Positions 34,319 through 46,207 of a stretch of 64,000 bases of DNA are shown here, piece after piece. Position 1 is the stretch's first letter. Every line of letters begins with the position of its first letter. This DNA comes from Halicephalobus mephisto (Eukaryota > Nematoda > Chromadorea > Rhabditida > Panagrolaimidae). Below the pieces are notes generated by a model that saw only the letters and a list, made by a program, of their open reading frames with translations, had not been told where the DNA came from and searched no databases. The DNA is taken from assembly GCA_009193035.1 (NCBI GenBank), contig SWDT01000001.1:310001-374000 (forward strand), written 5' to 3'. A program made the position numbers and the translations under genes.

Positions 34319-36237
34319 TTACCTTAAATGTAACTTTGTCATCAAATTCCGACTCTCCACGTCGCGCGAAAGTCAGGCGCAAGCTGCGGATCACTCACGA
34401 GGACGTTTGTTAACTACGACGGTTGCTCCCCTTTATTCCGCAATATTTATCTCGTTTCTTTCTTTTTTATATTAATTTTTTGTAATTGAATGAACTTAAC
34501 ATCAGTGGGAAATTAATTTAAAAAGAATTCCGAAACTAGCGCGAACCGAAGGGGAGGAAAATGGGGAACAAATGCCGTCGTTTTTCGCGAAATTTAGAGA
34601 TTTTTAAATAAATAAAATTGACCAAGTATAATTATCTTTTGTGCTTTTGTTGATTATCTGTCAGCGATTACACGGTAGCTATACTTGTTTCTAATATTTC
34701 GAGACATGTTAGTAGACATGGGGATGCTCTTAGGAAGAAGAGAACTCCACCATGTCGATATCCATTTTTTGTTTTTAACGAAAACAGGTTGTCATAAAAT
34801 CAGCCTGAAAGCTAGTTGAATGACCTCCATACCCTTCGATATCCACAAAAAAGCGAAACTTTCGATCCAGTGACAAATGGAAGTCACTATTGCTTGCAAT
34901 TTCGTCACAAATGCCGAATATCCATGGGAAATGCGACGATTTTTTTGCACTTTTGTCAGATTTCGCAATTGTTGCAGAACCAAAAGTTACGCTTTTTCGT
35001 GCAGTAAATGATATGAATCGAAGAGTGGGGGATTATCGATTTCAGTCATGAATGGTAATAAAGCCAGATTTGAAACTTGATTGGGAGAGTTGCGAGAGTG
35101 ACTTCATAATGCTTTGTGGTCGACGGACAGAACGCCCCCCGGACGCACTCCGTTTGCACACTTTCGTTTTTCCGACAAGGATGTAGGAGTCTTAGTAACG
35201 AAAACAGGGCATTTACGAAATTTAAAGGATTTCATAACGAAAAAGAAGTAATTTCACGGATATTTTCCAGACTAGAGGGAAATTACAGAATTCATAAGAA
35301 ATTTAAAACAATGATTCGTCGAAGATCAGATTGGAATTTAGATTTGCCTTCACTGGCTTTCCTATCTTCTTGATAACGGGAATTTTTTAGAACAAGCTAA
35401 ATATTTCAGATGATATTGAGCACTTTACAATCAGCTTGCAACCTTTTCCAAGCCGCTTTGATCGCTGGAGTCGAATCGTGACTTCTGATCCATACAACCT
35501 GTCTTTCAAAGATATTTGATGGAATATCGTGATATTATATTGGAAAAATGACGATTTTTAAACCAAGAATCGACGACTCAACTATATAATTGAGCTGCTG
35601 GTAGTCTTATTCAGAGAGACACGAATGTAAAACGCAGTGTCTGCAGCGTTTGCGTCTTAGTCGAAATGCTGGGTGAGTACCATAGTCGACATCAACAGCG
35701 AAGGGAACGATGTCCCGATCGATATTTCTCTCTTTCTCTCACTACTCCACCAGTAACACTCAGCCGATGTTCGTCGTCACGAAAATGGACGCTAGACTGA
35801 GTTCAGAAAAGCAATTTTCCCCGCCCATGTCTAATTAAAGTTAACCACATTGGAAGTAAAAAAACATTCAAAATCATAATGAAGTAACGGAACTCAAATA
35901 ACAATGAGTAATTTTTGTTTTCATATATGAGTATTAATCTATGATCAGTAGTAAACAGTTGAAATGTACTTTTGTGGATTCTAACTGCAGTAATAATTTA
36001 CTGTATTTGGCAAATTTAACAATTACAGAAAAAATTAATTTTTAGGATGAATTTTCAAGGTGGTTAGCTTGGTGTTTCCGAAGTAGGTAACAGCTTGGGA
36101 CGCGCGTTGGGACAGACAGGTCTCGAAGCGAAAACGATGAATTCTCGATGTGGATGAAACAGCCGTTGATATATTGTGCTGATGTAAAATTTACTTTTTA
36201 TTTTTGTTTGGTGTTCTTATTCATTCCTTTTCGAGTA
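34319..36237. other. 1.9 kb divergent intergenic region, possible non-autonomous element inside
   Basis: No ORF with family features on either strand. Inverted words TAGACATGGG (34713-34722) and CCCATGTCTA (35824-35833) bracket about 1.1 kb and might be ends of an old element, but no target duplication is clear. Otherwise the stretch holds the promoters of the CCCH gene and the transporter gene. Confidence 0.4.
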
Positions 36238-38656
36238 ATGGGCGATGCTGAAACAGATATATTATCTAAACTTGGCAGTTAGTTTTTCATTTTTTGAAGA
36301 TTTTTCGAGTTTTATTTAGTTCTTGATTCAAAAGCCGTACCTCCGGAACATAAACTGCATCCGGTTGTCCGTGAATCCCGTTTACGACAGACAGAACGAG
36401 GTTCAGTGAGCGGTGATAGTGTAAGATTACTGTATCCGTGTTAAATTTCAACAAATTAATATTTTTTAGGTGAATCTACTTCCAGAATCTCATTGTAGTC
36501 CAGAATCTGAAGAGAGTCCTTCAGTTGCTCAGCCGTCTTGCCACAGTATTCACTCAATCGTCTTCTATGGGTTCATTTACTGTTATGCAGTCGCCTTCGG
36601 GATACCGTATCTGGCTAGTGTCAAGTTTACCGAAGATAACCTGGTCACTACGACTCATCTGTCTTTCCTGGCCTTTGGAATTCCCTTGGGCTGTTATATC
36701 GGTGATACTGTAATTTAGTATTTATTTAAATCCACCGTATTTTCAGCTGGATTCCTCTTCCTCCGGGTTCAAATGATGACGTCCACGGTTATTTCTGTTT
36801 TGATGGCTGTTGTTATTTCGATGCTTTTCAATGCATCTCAGTCTTTCAATAATTACTGTTGTATCGTTCTTGGAGCAACTTTTGGTGTTTTCGAAAGGAA
36901 TGTGTATTTGTTTATCAACGAGCAGTGGCCAAGGAGTTCAAAGAGACGACTTTCAATTGCTTATATCGTTTTCTTCCTTGGATTGCTGTCTGTAGCGTTG
37001 ACTGTTAAATCTGAGGATTTCTCTAGGACTCGTCTGGTGAGAGAAGCAATGTCGAATGCAGACATCCATCCAACAAAACCGACTTCTGCAGTCGGAATCA
37101 GTGACGATCAAGAATCAATCACTAATGAAAACGCGGAAAAACGGAGACTTGCGGCGTTGAAGAAATTAGAAAAAGCGAATCCGAATTGCACGAACACGAC
37201 TTCTCCTGAATGTCCGGATGTACTTTCGTCTTTCACCACTTCAGCAGCCTTACCAAGTAGTGAAAGTTCCGGATATGATTATATTTCGAGTTTTATCCGT
37301 CGAGGAAGAAACAGAATCGGCCACAAAGTAGATGCAATACCGCAAAAAATGACATCTAACATCACTCAAAAGAGTCCTCCACGTGGAGATTATCTGAATA
37401 TTCCTTTCATGGACCTTGGAATATTTATCACATTGTGTATAATGTCACTTTTCACCGATTTGTCTCCAGTGAAGCATATCTTCGAACCGAGTATTATGGA
37501 TCCTTTCACTGACGGTACTTCTACGAGAACGGTGAAGATCCTGAGTTTTTTGGTTTCGTTTTTACTGGAGCTTTTATGTTTTGGATATCTGCCTCTGATT
37601 GCAGCTCTTCATGTCCACCATGTTTCTGATTATACTCTCCATGTTACAACATGGGGCTTGATTTTTGGAGTACCACTGATAGGACGACTGATATTAACAA
37701 TGGCAATTAGAGATCCACGTCCGCAGATAATTATTTGGATAACACTGGTTGGAGCTGTTGTTTGTTTTACTGTATTGATGACTGGTTCAAGTAACTACGA
37801 TACACTTTGTAATTCTGCTATGATGGTAAGGACTTTAAATTGATGATTACAGTAGAACTTGGATATAAGATACCCCCGTTATAATATATTTCACAATATA
37901 GCATACGGTGTGAGTTTGGTTAGTCTGCCTTCAAATTTACCCCCGTTATAATATATCTTTTCTTATAAGATACACTTTGACCGGTCCCAAGGGGTATCTT
38001 ATATCCAAGTTCTACTGTATTTCGAAATTTCTAAACTCGAAATATTTCGAAATCTCTAACCTTGAAATATAGTAGAACGGATACAAGATATCCCTTCTAT
38101 GATATATCCTTTGTTATAAGATACGCTTTGGCCGGTTCCAAGGGGATATCTTATATCCAAGTTCGACTGCATATGATGTGTAAATTTCAGATTATTTTGA
38201 TTACGATGCTACCTTGTGAACTTTACGAACTTCAACAAGAAAAACTTTCATCTTCGCCGTTCGTCATTTCGACACGACTTTTCTATGCTGGTACTCTCGG
38301 TCGTCTAATTAGTCCTCTGCTTGTTTCTTACTTTTTTAAGTTGAATCATACGGAAGATTTTCTACGTTTTATTCAGTTTGGATTGATTTTCCTTTGTGTT
38401 TTGTTTGCCTTACTTCATCGGACGACAAACTTGGCCGTCAGACAACATCGGATTTTGACCTTTACTGATGCTGTTTCGAGTAAGTTTAGTTTTTACAATA
38501 AATAAGAGTTTGTAACAACTTACAGGAGGTGATGTTGAGGCCGTCAAGACTTCGGTTTCTTCTACAACGAAAAATAACGGGACTTATAGCAGGTTGGAAG
38601 ACGAAAACTCAGACAATTGCTTGTTGAGTGACTTTTCTGATGTCGATGATTGGTGA
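36238..38656 (+). CDS. Polytopic membrane transporter, MFS-like, family uncertain
   Basis: Six exons (36238-36277, 36320-36420, 36470-36701, 36747-37825, 38191-38479, 38526-38656) encode 623 residues. A hydrophilic N-terminus of about 75 residues is followed by five or six predicted membrane segments (SIVFYGFIYCYAVAFGIPYL, LSFLAFGIPLGCYIAGFLFL, TVISVLMAVVISMLF, IAYIVFFLGLLSVALTV). A central hydrophilic loop of about 160 residues comes next, then a second set of about six (DLGIFITLCIMSLF, ILSFLVSFLLELLCFGYLPL, IIIWITLVGAVVCFTVLM, FIQFGLIFLCVLFALL). The 6+loop+6 plan with a PLIGRLI segment after a membrane helix suggests a major-facilitator carrier. I cannot assign the family or the substrate. 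The acidic C-terminal tail contains DFSDVDDW. Intron 4 (365 nt) is mostly MITE sequence. Confidence 0.65.
37850..38169. mobile_element. Composite of two pogo-type MITEs in a transporter intron
   Basis: The first unit, 37850-38017, has CAGTAGAACTTGGATATAAG and an inverted end ATATCCAAGTTCTACTG, with TA on both sides. The second, about 38070-38169, is shorter and more diverged (AGTAGAACGGATACAAGATA to CTTATATCCAAGTTCGACTG). The spacer contains TTTCGAAATCTCTAAC, as at 15520-15546. The whole composite lies in the 365-nt intron of the transporter gene. Confidence 0.8.
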
Positions 38657-38790
38657 CAATGGACTTTCGGAAATGCATCAACTTGATAGATATGGGTATA
38701 TGTTATTCGTTAATTCCATTTTGGAATAATTATGGGTGCAATGTTAGCCATTAACATATCCGAAAAAATAAATGCTTAGGAAATTTTTGT

Positions 38791-40671
38791 TTAATCATTT
38801 TTATTGTTTTTTTCGCTGAAGACAAGAGTTGGCAACACTTGACTTTCATAAAGAAACGAAGACAAAATACGAAGGAAGATCTTGACGATGACGAAAATCG
38901 AAAAATACTGTATCCAAAACCACTTTAGAAGCTCCATGGCTGAAGTACGGTACATTAACACTTGTTCTCGGATTAGGAAATCAAAGTGCAGATTAAATGT
39001 GGAATCTCGGTCGGAGGAAGAGAGTGGCTCGAAGTAGTCGTTTTTCGGAAATAATCGTAATGTGAAGTTCCTCGAGGAATCTACCCTCAGGAGTTCTTGT
39101 GGATAAAATCTAAAAATTTCATAAGGCAAAGTTACAGTATCAGTACTATTTCCAAATAACGGAGAAGTAGTATTTTGATCGAAATTGTTAAGGATTATTT
39201 CTCCATAAGATGGCAAAAGTTGTTTTTGGAAAAAATTGAGATCGGCAAAAACGTAAGCCGAGGATGTGTTGTACATGCTGTTCATATATCCGACTACAGG
39301 AATCATTTCCTGGAAAATTAAATATTAAAAAAGAAATTTCAATCGTGTGACATTTATGTTCCAATTTTGACAATTTTAAGTCGAAAATTAAAAATTAATT
39401 TTAAATAACTACTTTTATATGGAATTTTCGAAATTATTTTAGGTAAATTTTCACTTTTTGAGGTTTTTAGAATTGGGGATTAGTCTTCAGAATTCAGAAT
39501 CAAAAATTCTAAAGATCAAGTTCTAATTTCGGATTCTGAATTCACAAATCTGACTACTCTATTATAAGTACTTTTTGTTCTACTTTAAGGATATCTAAAA
39601 AGTTCTAAAATCAGAATCAGAAACTAATCTTCGGAATCAAAAATTCTGAAGATCAAGTTCTAATTTAAAATTCAGAATTCACAAATCTGACTACTCTATT
39701 ATAAGTACTTTTTGCTCAATTCTAACCCTAGAATTGGAACATGAATTTTTAAGAAATAAATGTCACAGAATAGAAAATTCAGAAGTCATACATTAGCAAT
39801 AACTCGGTAATCAAGAAACACATTGAATTCTAAATAATAAAAGACATGTCGAATTGAAGGGGTTGAATTTTTCAAATTTACTATCACATCAATTGTAACC
39901 TGAAATAATTGTGGATTTTTTCTCATTACTGTATATTACTGTATCTTACTTTGTCGATTTTTCCGTCGTTGTTGTTGTCTGTAAGTTTGGACTGAATGAT
40001 CGGCATCACTAGATGATCCGGATCCGCTTCGTTTAGGTCTTGAAACGAACTCCAGAAAAAATAATTATCCATGTAAGATAAATCTGCGAAGAAAAAAAGA
40101 CATTTCTGATTAAATTCGATTTTCGGTTGTTCGATATATGTGTTTGTTTTTTTCCAAAGTCCCTAAAGTATCGAAATTTAAAATTATTTTTATTTAATAA
40201 AAATTAAATTCAACATGTTGACGTAGTTTCTTTTGTTCGAAAAATCATTTTTGAAAAAGTTAATTTTTTACATGTCTTCCTGAGGACATTATTGCCATGT
40301 TATAGTTTTAAAAAAATCATTTTTTATATTGATTTATTAAATAATTTTTTGCATAATTTTCATGCAAATTTTGACCCGAGGAATTGAATCTGTGGAACAT
40401 AAACGTCATGTCCCGTTGTCGTCTAGATGTTAAAAAATGTCATCTAAACCTTCGTTTTGGTTTTTTAAATTTGAATGACTGTCCACGGATCAGGTTTTCC
40501 GTGCTTACAGTCGTGTCCGTACAGCCGACTCGCGATCAATGTTGTATTACGTTTCCTTACCTGCGTGACAATGCAGAGGACCAAAGGGATGACGAGGCTC
40601 AGGAGGAAGGCCAGAAGTCTCCAGAAGTACGCAGTGGAGCATTTCTGAGCTCGATATGTTCTAGTAATATA
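38791..40671 (-). CDS. TMEM231: TMEM231, ciliary transition-zone membrane protein
   Basis: Visible exons on the minus strand: 40671-40561, 40162-39950, 39899-39792 and 39309-38791, all in phase, giving 316 residues, the length of human TMEM231. The N-terminal TM segment is in YRAQKCSTAYFWRLLAFLLS to LVIPLVLCIVTQ. The middle carries LWKKTNTYIEQPKIEF, FFWSSFQDLN and TDNNNDGKIDKVTIDV, aligned with SYEEQPTVRF, AWSTFPAFN and NQDGKTD of the human protein. The second TM (MELLKWFWIQYFSIFVIVKI) is followed by ESQVLPTLV. TMEM231 belongs to the MKS/B9 complex that forms the diffusion barrier at the base of cilia. The initiating Met was not found: the 40671 exon begins at an acceptor with no upstream ATG in frame, so a very short first exon is missing. 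The last intron (482 nt) holds a 422-bp MITE. Confidence 0.85.
39346..39767 (+). mobile_element. 422 bp MITE-like element, copy 2 (intronic)
   Basis: Perfect 12-bp terminal inverted repeats TGTGACATTTAT and ATAAATGTCACA, with a second inverted pair just inside (ATGTTCCAATT and AATTGGAACAT). It is nearly identical in sequence and equal in length to 7033-7454. It occupies 422 of the 482 nt of the last TMEM231 intron, opposite in strand to the gene. Confidence 0.85.
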
Positions 40672-41136
40672 CTGTAAATATTTTTGTTATTTAATTCTAA
40701 ATCTGATTTGTCGGATTTCCAAAGTAAAATATGATGATTCATCTAGTTGAAAAAAATTGATTATTTTTATTATCTCTAGGAGCGTTTGGAGAATTTTCTT
40801 CATTCCAGCCATGAGTCCATAAGGGACGCGTTTGACCGATCAAACATCTGCCTCGCGTCGCGCAGTCAGAAAAGGAAAAAGCTGCTTTCGAAGCTCCCAA
40901 TTTTATTGATTTGCCAGTTTTATTTTTGTCATATATTTTATTAGGTACAAATACGATATAGAAAAATACTAAATATAAACAAAACACCCAGGGAGCCCGA
41001 AGTTACATATTTTTTTGGATTTTTTTAATAAAGAACTGTTTAGTCTCGGGATTTCGGATATCTCCGCCCGTGGACGTGTTTACGACTATTTTAAAGTAAT
41101 TTTTACCTCTTCATGAACGGTACTCAATACCGGCAT

Positions 41137-41271
41137 TTATAGTTTCTTCAAAACCTTGACGGAAATTACAAATCCACAGTAAGAAGCGCAAATCCAAGTA
41201 AATCCAGCTATTAGAATTAAAATACTATTTATGATTCTAGTAGTTTGGGCTCTGGAATATCTCTTAGACAT
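41137..41271 (-). CDS. 44-aa membrane micropeptide (putative)
   Basis: Start MSKRYSRAQTTRI, one hydrophobic segment INSILILIAGFTWICASYCG, then a basic end VKVLKKL. The basic N-terminus, single TM helix and basic C-terminus look like small mitochondrial or ER membrane subunits, but I recognise no family. An acceptor-like TTCTTTATTTAAG lies 8 nt upstream of the ATG, consistent with a trans-spliced mRNA. It sits upstream of TMEM231 on the same strand and could be in the same transcript. Coding status is inferred only. Confidence 0.45.
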   Translation of the reverse strand: MSKRYSRAQTTRIINSILILIAGFTWICASYCGFVISVKVLKKL

Positions 41272-41942
41272 TCAATTTTCTTAAATAAAGAAAATTAAAC
41301 ACGATCCGGGCCTCGGATTGACCGCTGCTATGGGCCGGCTTTACGTGCCCATGGCAACATGTCCATTTTTGTCGTCGGGAGATCCTGTCCGAAAATCCAC
41401 ATCGTTATCTGTAATCCAATATTGATTATTTTTCGATTTGAATATTCAAAGCACTGTTTTGAAAAAAGCTTTTTTGAATTGTCATGGTTAAGCTAACTTA
41501 GGAAAGCAAAGATGAAAGAAGTTTGTCAAAGTGATTTAGGACTTTTGAATTTAGCACATCATTGTTGAATTTTCGATTCTTTCAATTTAAAATATGTATT
41601 TTGTCCAAAATTAACAAAAATAAATGATTTTTTAAATGAGAAATTTTTATTGTTTTATATTATTAAAGTTAAGTGTCAAAATTCAAAGTTTGAATTTAAA
41701 TTTTTTTTTCTTAAGAATTTTTATATTTTTTCTATTCCAAAAATCGATATATTAAGTTTTTTTAATTTAAATAAAATATTGTGGAATTTTTTGAAACAGA
41801 AAAATCCAAATTTTAATTTTCAAATTTAATAAAAAATGAAACATGATCGAAATTATTAAAGTTGAAAATCAGAGTTCGAAGTTGGGACGGATTTTCACGT
41901 TAAAGTAGAATCCGAATTTTTCTATTTCGAAATATCCATATA
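41272..41942. other. Intergenic, AT-rich
   Basis: No gene seen. The region near 41290-41410 is GC-richer and may be the promoter for the micropeptide/TMEM231 side; the remainder is AT-rich with repeated GTTAAGTGTCAAA-like and AAATTTTTTT words. The interval 42358-42597 beyond the MITE is of the same type, with repeated ATATTATTAAAGTTAAGGATCAAA. Confidence 0.45.
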
Positions 41943-42357
41943 CAGTGGAATCTCGATATAACGTACCTAAGCTATAAGGCACGGTTCCAGTGCGTTAGCT
42001 TCGCCCACATACAAATTTGCGAGAATTTAAGAAATTTTAGTCATATTCGACTCTTGATAAAAGGCACCCCATGATATAAGACACGATTTTAAGGAATTTT
42101 AGTCATATTCGACCCTCAATTAAGACACCCCATGATATAAGACACGATTTTAAGAAATTTTAGTCATATTCGACCCTCGATAAAAGACACCCCATGATAT
42201 AAGACACGATTTTAAGGAATTTTAGTCATATTCGACCCTCGATATAAGACACCAGGCTATAAGACACGATTTTAAGAAATTTTAGTCATATTCGATCCTC
42301 GATATAAGACACGATTTGTCCGGTCCCTTGAGGGTGCCTTATATCGAGATTCCACTG
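41943..42357. mobile_element. Pogo/Tigger-type MITE with internal 59-61 bp tandem repeats
   Basis: Ends CAGTGGAATCTCGATATAA and TTATATCGAGATTCCACTG are perfect inverted copies, flanked by TA on both sides. The interior consists of about five units of roughly 60 bp containing ATATAAGACACGATTTTAAG and AATTTTAGTCATATTCGA. It is distantly related in end sequence to the CAGTAGAACTTGGATATAAG family in the same window. Confidence 0.85.
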
Positions 42358-42597
42358 TATCAAGTTCTATCAATTCATATAAAACAAATTTTTAAATAGG
42401 AAAAATGCAATTTCCTAATATAAAAAATCTGAATTTTAATTTTGGACTTGGATTTTTAACTTTAATGATATAAAACCCAGATTTCGATGTTGAATTCTGA
42501 TCCTTAATTTCGACGTTAAAATTTGTTTTATATTATTAAAGTTAAGGATCAAAGTCTGACAACACAGAACCCAAATTTCGATGTTGCACTTTGAACA

Positions 42598-42771
42598 TTA
42601 ACTTGGATAATTACGAGTCCTCGACTGATTGTTTCTTTTTCGATTTAGAACTTCTTGTTTTTGTGAAATAGGAATATTTGAAATGGTTCGTCTTCTGCTG
42701 GAGGCTGGAGGAAACCCGCGCTTTGTTTTATTCAACTTGGCGCGGTTGAAAAACTTCGGTTTTCCGCTCAT
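42598..42771 (-). CDS. Basic 57-aa protein (putative)
   Basis: Starts MSGKPKFFNRAKLNKTKRG and continues with SSRRRTISNIPISQKQ and NRKRNNQSRTR. Highly basic, no signal or TM segment. A good acceptor TTTTCTTCAG lies 10 nt before the ATG, which is where a spliced leader would be added. No family recognised; could be a nucleic-acid-binding peptide or simply a chance ORF. Confidence 0.35.
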   Translation of the reverse strand: MSGKPKFFNRAKLNKTKRGFPPASSRRRTISNIPISQKQEVLNRKRNNQSRTRNYPS

Positions 42772-44112
42772 CCTCTTTTTACTGAAGAAAAGTTTCTCAT
42801 CATAAAGGGATGATCCGGACAGTGTTTTCAAAAATTGTTCAATCGTCAAAACGAAATTTTGCTTTCCATATTTTTCGATTTTATCGATCAATGTTTTGTT
42901 TTTATTTCGAAATCCACCAATGTGCCGAATTGACCTTGGATTTGAAAAGTCGATCTGTTAATTATTCCTCTGCCATTCTTTCCAAAACTACTTTTCGTCA
43001 ACACTGTCGTTTTTTGTTTTATAAAAAATCAATTTTCAGTTCTTATTTCGAAATAATGCCGAGGATTTTTTAGTTTATTTCAGTTTTATTAAAAATACTT
43101 GTTTTCCTCAGTTACAGACATGATTTTTGTTTGCGATCCTGGCTTTCATCGAAGCCGAAACCTCCGCGGGAGTTTTCTGCTCCTTATCGTGGTCATATCG
43201 CTTTTGCCTAAGGCGATTATAGATGACAGCGTCTTAATACTCGGAGATATTTATGACCTCCATTTCGACTAATGTGCCACTTTGAGAAATGGTCACAACG
43301 AAGCTTCACTGAACGGCTTATTGAATTCCGAAAAGAGTTCGATTGATCGTTACATGCCGGAAGGAGGTCTAGTGCACGACCCCGTGTGTCTTTTCCCTTT
43401 CAGTCCTCATGTTTCGCGCGCTACCACAATTTGGTTTTTGGTTTACATTTTTGAACGTGTTTACTTCTTTCATTATATGATTTTTCTCATTTTAAAACAT
43501 TCAACATTATGTAGTAACGAATTGGATGGAAAAATCTAAATTGATCTTTTCATTTTTGGTCGATTTTGATTGTTATTTCATCTGTCGCTTGGTCACCGAG
43601 TCTCGGAACTTCTTATTCCCCGACGAGAGGACAACAGTTCCGATTGAGATTCGTGGACAAGCCCATAAACATGAAAATCAAAGACCATCGACACCTTTAA
43701 TATTACTTTTTTCGCTGGTTTTTCTTTCTAAAGGTCTGTTTTTTATCATTCTGCATTAAAGGTAAAGAAAAAAGTTTTAAAATTATAAAATCGATTTTTG
43801 GAAAATTTCATGGTTTGATTGCCAGGTATCAGAGGATTGTCTTTCAATTGTTTACTTGATAATAATGGATGACTAAAGTCGAATCTATGAGTAATTTGAT
43901 TTCTCAATCAAGGATGACTCATTTTTTATGTTTTCCTTTCCGTGAAAGTCCTCGAAGATCTGAGTTGTTGTTTACCTTATCAATTTTTGCATTTGATTTC
44001 TGCGTTTCTTAATTGACCGTGGTCCTAGTTAATTATCACTCGACAGTCGTATAGAATTGATTTTAGATTCATTGTATTTCATTCCGGTTAATTTGCCCAG
44101 AGTGCTAATTCA
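42772..44112. other. Intergenic upstream of plastin
   Basis: 1.3 kb with two chance ORFs on + (43282-43539 and 43526-43759) that show no domain, poor hydrophobic organisation and no splice support. It presumably contains the plastin promoter and any untranslated first exon. Confidence 0.45.
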
Positions 44113-46207
44113 ATGCTTTCTTCTGAGCAAATTGTAGATCTCAGTGAGGAGTTCGGCTCGGTGGGCTTGGAAATTGGTTCTTCGTTATCTAAATCTTGCT
44201 TTAGATCAGATCAGATGGCAGTGGATCCATCAGAAGAGCCGATGTGGGCGCAGCGCTGAAGGTCGTCGGATACGATATCCCTGGATATCAGTTGAGAGAA
44301 CGACTCGCGAAATTCGGCGACAAAAACGAATTGAGTTTCGACGAACTCAACAGTCTTTATGGCGAAATCAATGCTGAAAAATCGGCTCATGTTAATTCTT
44401 GGAAAAAAGGAATCGTCGGAGTCCATGATGCTTATCGGGTCCAGGGAATCGCGGAGCACGGTGCTGATGAAATCGTCCACACTATTCGTATTGAGGAAGA
44501 AATAGCTTTCTCCAACTGGATCAATCGGAATCTCAGCGATGATCCTGACCTGAAAAGACATCTACCGGTGGACCCCGACAGTGGCGACTTGTACAAGAAG
44601 GTTCAGGATGGTCTGGTTTTATGCAAATTGATCAATTTAGCTCAACCTGACACAATTGATGAACGTGCAATCAACAAAAAAAGTCTGAATACTTATACGA
44701 AATTGGAAAATCTGACTTTATCATTGATGAGTGCCCAAGCCATCGGATGCAATATTGTGAATATCGATGCCGACGACATCAGCAAGGGCAAACCTCATCT
44801 TGTGCTCGGGATGATCTGGCAGATTATTCGGGTCGGACTCTTCTCTCAGATCAATCTGGAACATGTTCCTGGAATGTTCAGACTTCTGAGGGAAGGCGAG
44901 ACCTTGGATGAGTTGCGGAGACTTACCCCTGAGCAGATCCTCTTGAGATGGGTCAACTACCATCTGGCCAATGTAAGTTGCGTATGGTAATCGAGTTGTT
45001 GAATTGGAGTTTATAGTCCACAACCGATCGACGTATGACGAATTTCACAACGGACATCGTGGATTCGACCATCTACACACACTTGCTCCATCAGATTGCT
45101 CCCAAGGACGCCGGTGTCTCATTGGCTCCTCTCCAGCAAGATGGGAATATCAAACGCGCCACCTCCATGCTACACGAAGCTTCCAAGATCGATTGTCGTA
45201 GTTTCGTTACTCCTAATGATGTGGCTGTCGGCAACTACAAGTTGAATCTCGCATTTGTGGCTAACTTGTTCAACAAGTACCCTGCACTGCCAGAACCGGG
45301 AGCTGATGAAGTTCTGGAAGAGGAAGTCGTCGAAGAAACACGGGAAGAAAAGACATATAGAAATTGGATGAACAGTTTGGGTGTCGATCCCTACGTTGGG
45401 TACTTGTATACCGATTTGCAAAACGGATTGGTGATCTTCCAGGTGAGAGTGCTGAATTCACACGTATTTTATATATGGATTTTTAGCTATATGACCATAT
45501 CAAACCCGGAGTTGTCAACTGGAAACTCGTTGTTAAGACCTTCAGGAAACTTCAAAGCATGATGGACCAGATCCAGAACTGTAATTACGCCGTTCAGTTG
45601 GGAAAAAGTAACTTTGGGTTCTCTCTGGTCGGCATCCAAGGGAAGGATATCTATGACGGAAACCGCACCCTCACTTTGGCCCTTGTGTGGCAGTTGATGC
45701 GGGCGTACACTCTCGAAATTCTCGCAAGATGCACCACTGAAGGGACTTATGCAACTGATAAGGAAATCATCCGCTGGGTGAATGACAAATTGCAGAGGTC
45801 TGGGAAGTCGACCCAAATCCACAGTTTCCAAGACTCTTCTATTTCGAATGGAGTTGTCATCTTGGACCTCATTGATGCCATTCACCCCGGCACGATTAAC
45901 TATGATCTTGTCAATCGGGGAGATTCTGAAAAGGTAAGAGTGAATCTTGACTTAGAAGTCATCTTTCTGTTTAGGAAAAACTGGATAACGCCAAGTACGC
46001 CATCACTTCTGGAAGAAAGATCGGAGCTAAGATCTACGCACTTCCAGGTTTGAGTTCTCGCTTGAGTAACTTATTTAAACTACTGTCGTTTCAGAAGATG
46101 TCGTTGAAGTCCGAGCCAAGATGCTCATGACGGTCTTTGCTTGCTTGATGGCTCGGGATTACATGCCGAGTTTCCAGCCTGAAGGAGTGACGAACGGAAA
46201 TAACTGA
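44113..46207 (+). CDS. Plastin/fimbrin, actin-bundling protein
   Basis: Six exons (44113-44160, 44205-44972, 45017-45442, 45487-45933, 45975-46047, 46095-46207) encode 624 residues, the standard plastin length. An N-terminal EF-hand region (about 10-75; GSGSIRRADVGAALKVVGYD, NELSFDELNSLYG) is followed by two actin-binding domains of two CH domains each. Signatures are LPVDPDSGDLYKKVQDGLVL, PDTIDERAINKK, GKPHLVLGMIWQII, LNLAFVANLFNKYPALP, TREEKTYRNWMNSLGVDPYV, LTLALVWQLMRAYT and IGAKIYALPEDVVEVRAKM. The first EF loop lacks the usual first Asp, so calcium control may be weak. The protein cross-links actin filaments in the cytosol. Its 3' end has been duplicated downstream as decayed fragments. 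Confidence 0.93.

Noticed and set aside
40739..40987. 82-codon minus-strand open frame upstream of TMEM231 with TRPLWTHGWNEEN
   Set aside because: It has no ATG (the frame opens at GTG), no matching donor to the next exon, and no recognised family. It may be part of a 5' UTR; left uncalled.
42040..42340. Regular ~60 bp repeats suggestive of a CRISPR array
   Set aside because: Repeats abut with no variable spacers, lie within inverted ends of a MITE, and the window is eukaryotic.
43282..43759. Two consecutive plus-strand ORFs upstream of plastin
   Set aside because: Composition is AT-driven, no domain or conserved motif, and no acceptor near a start.
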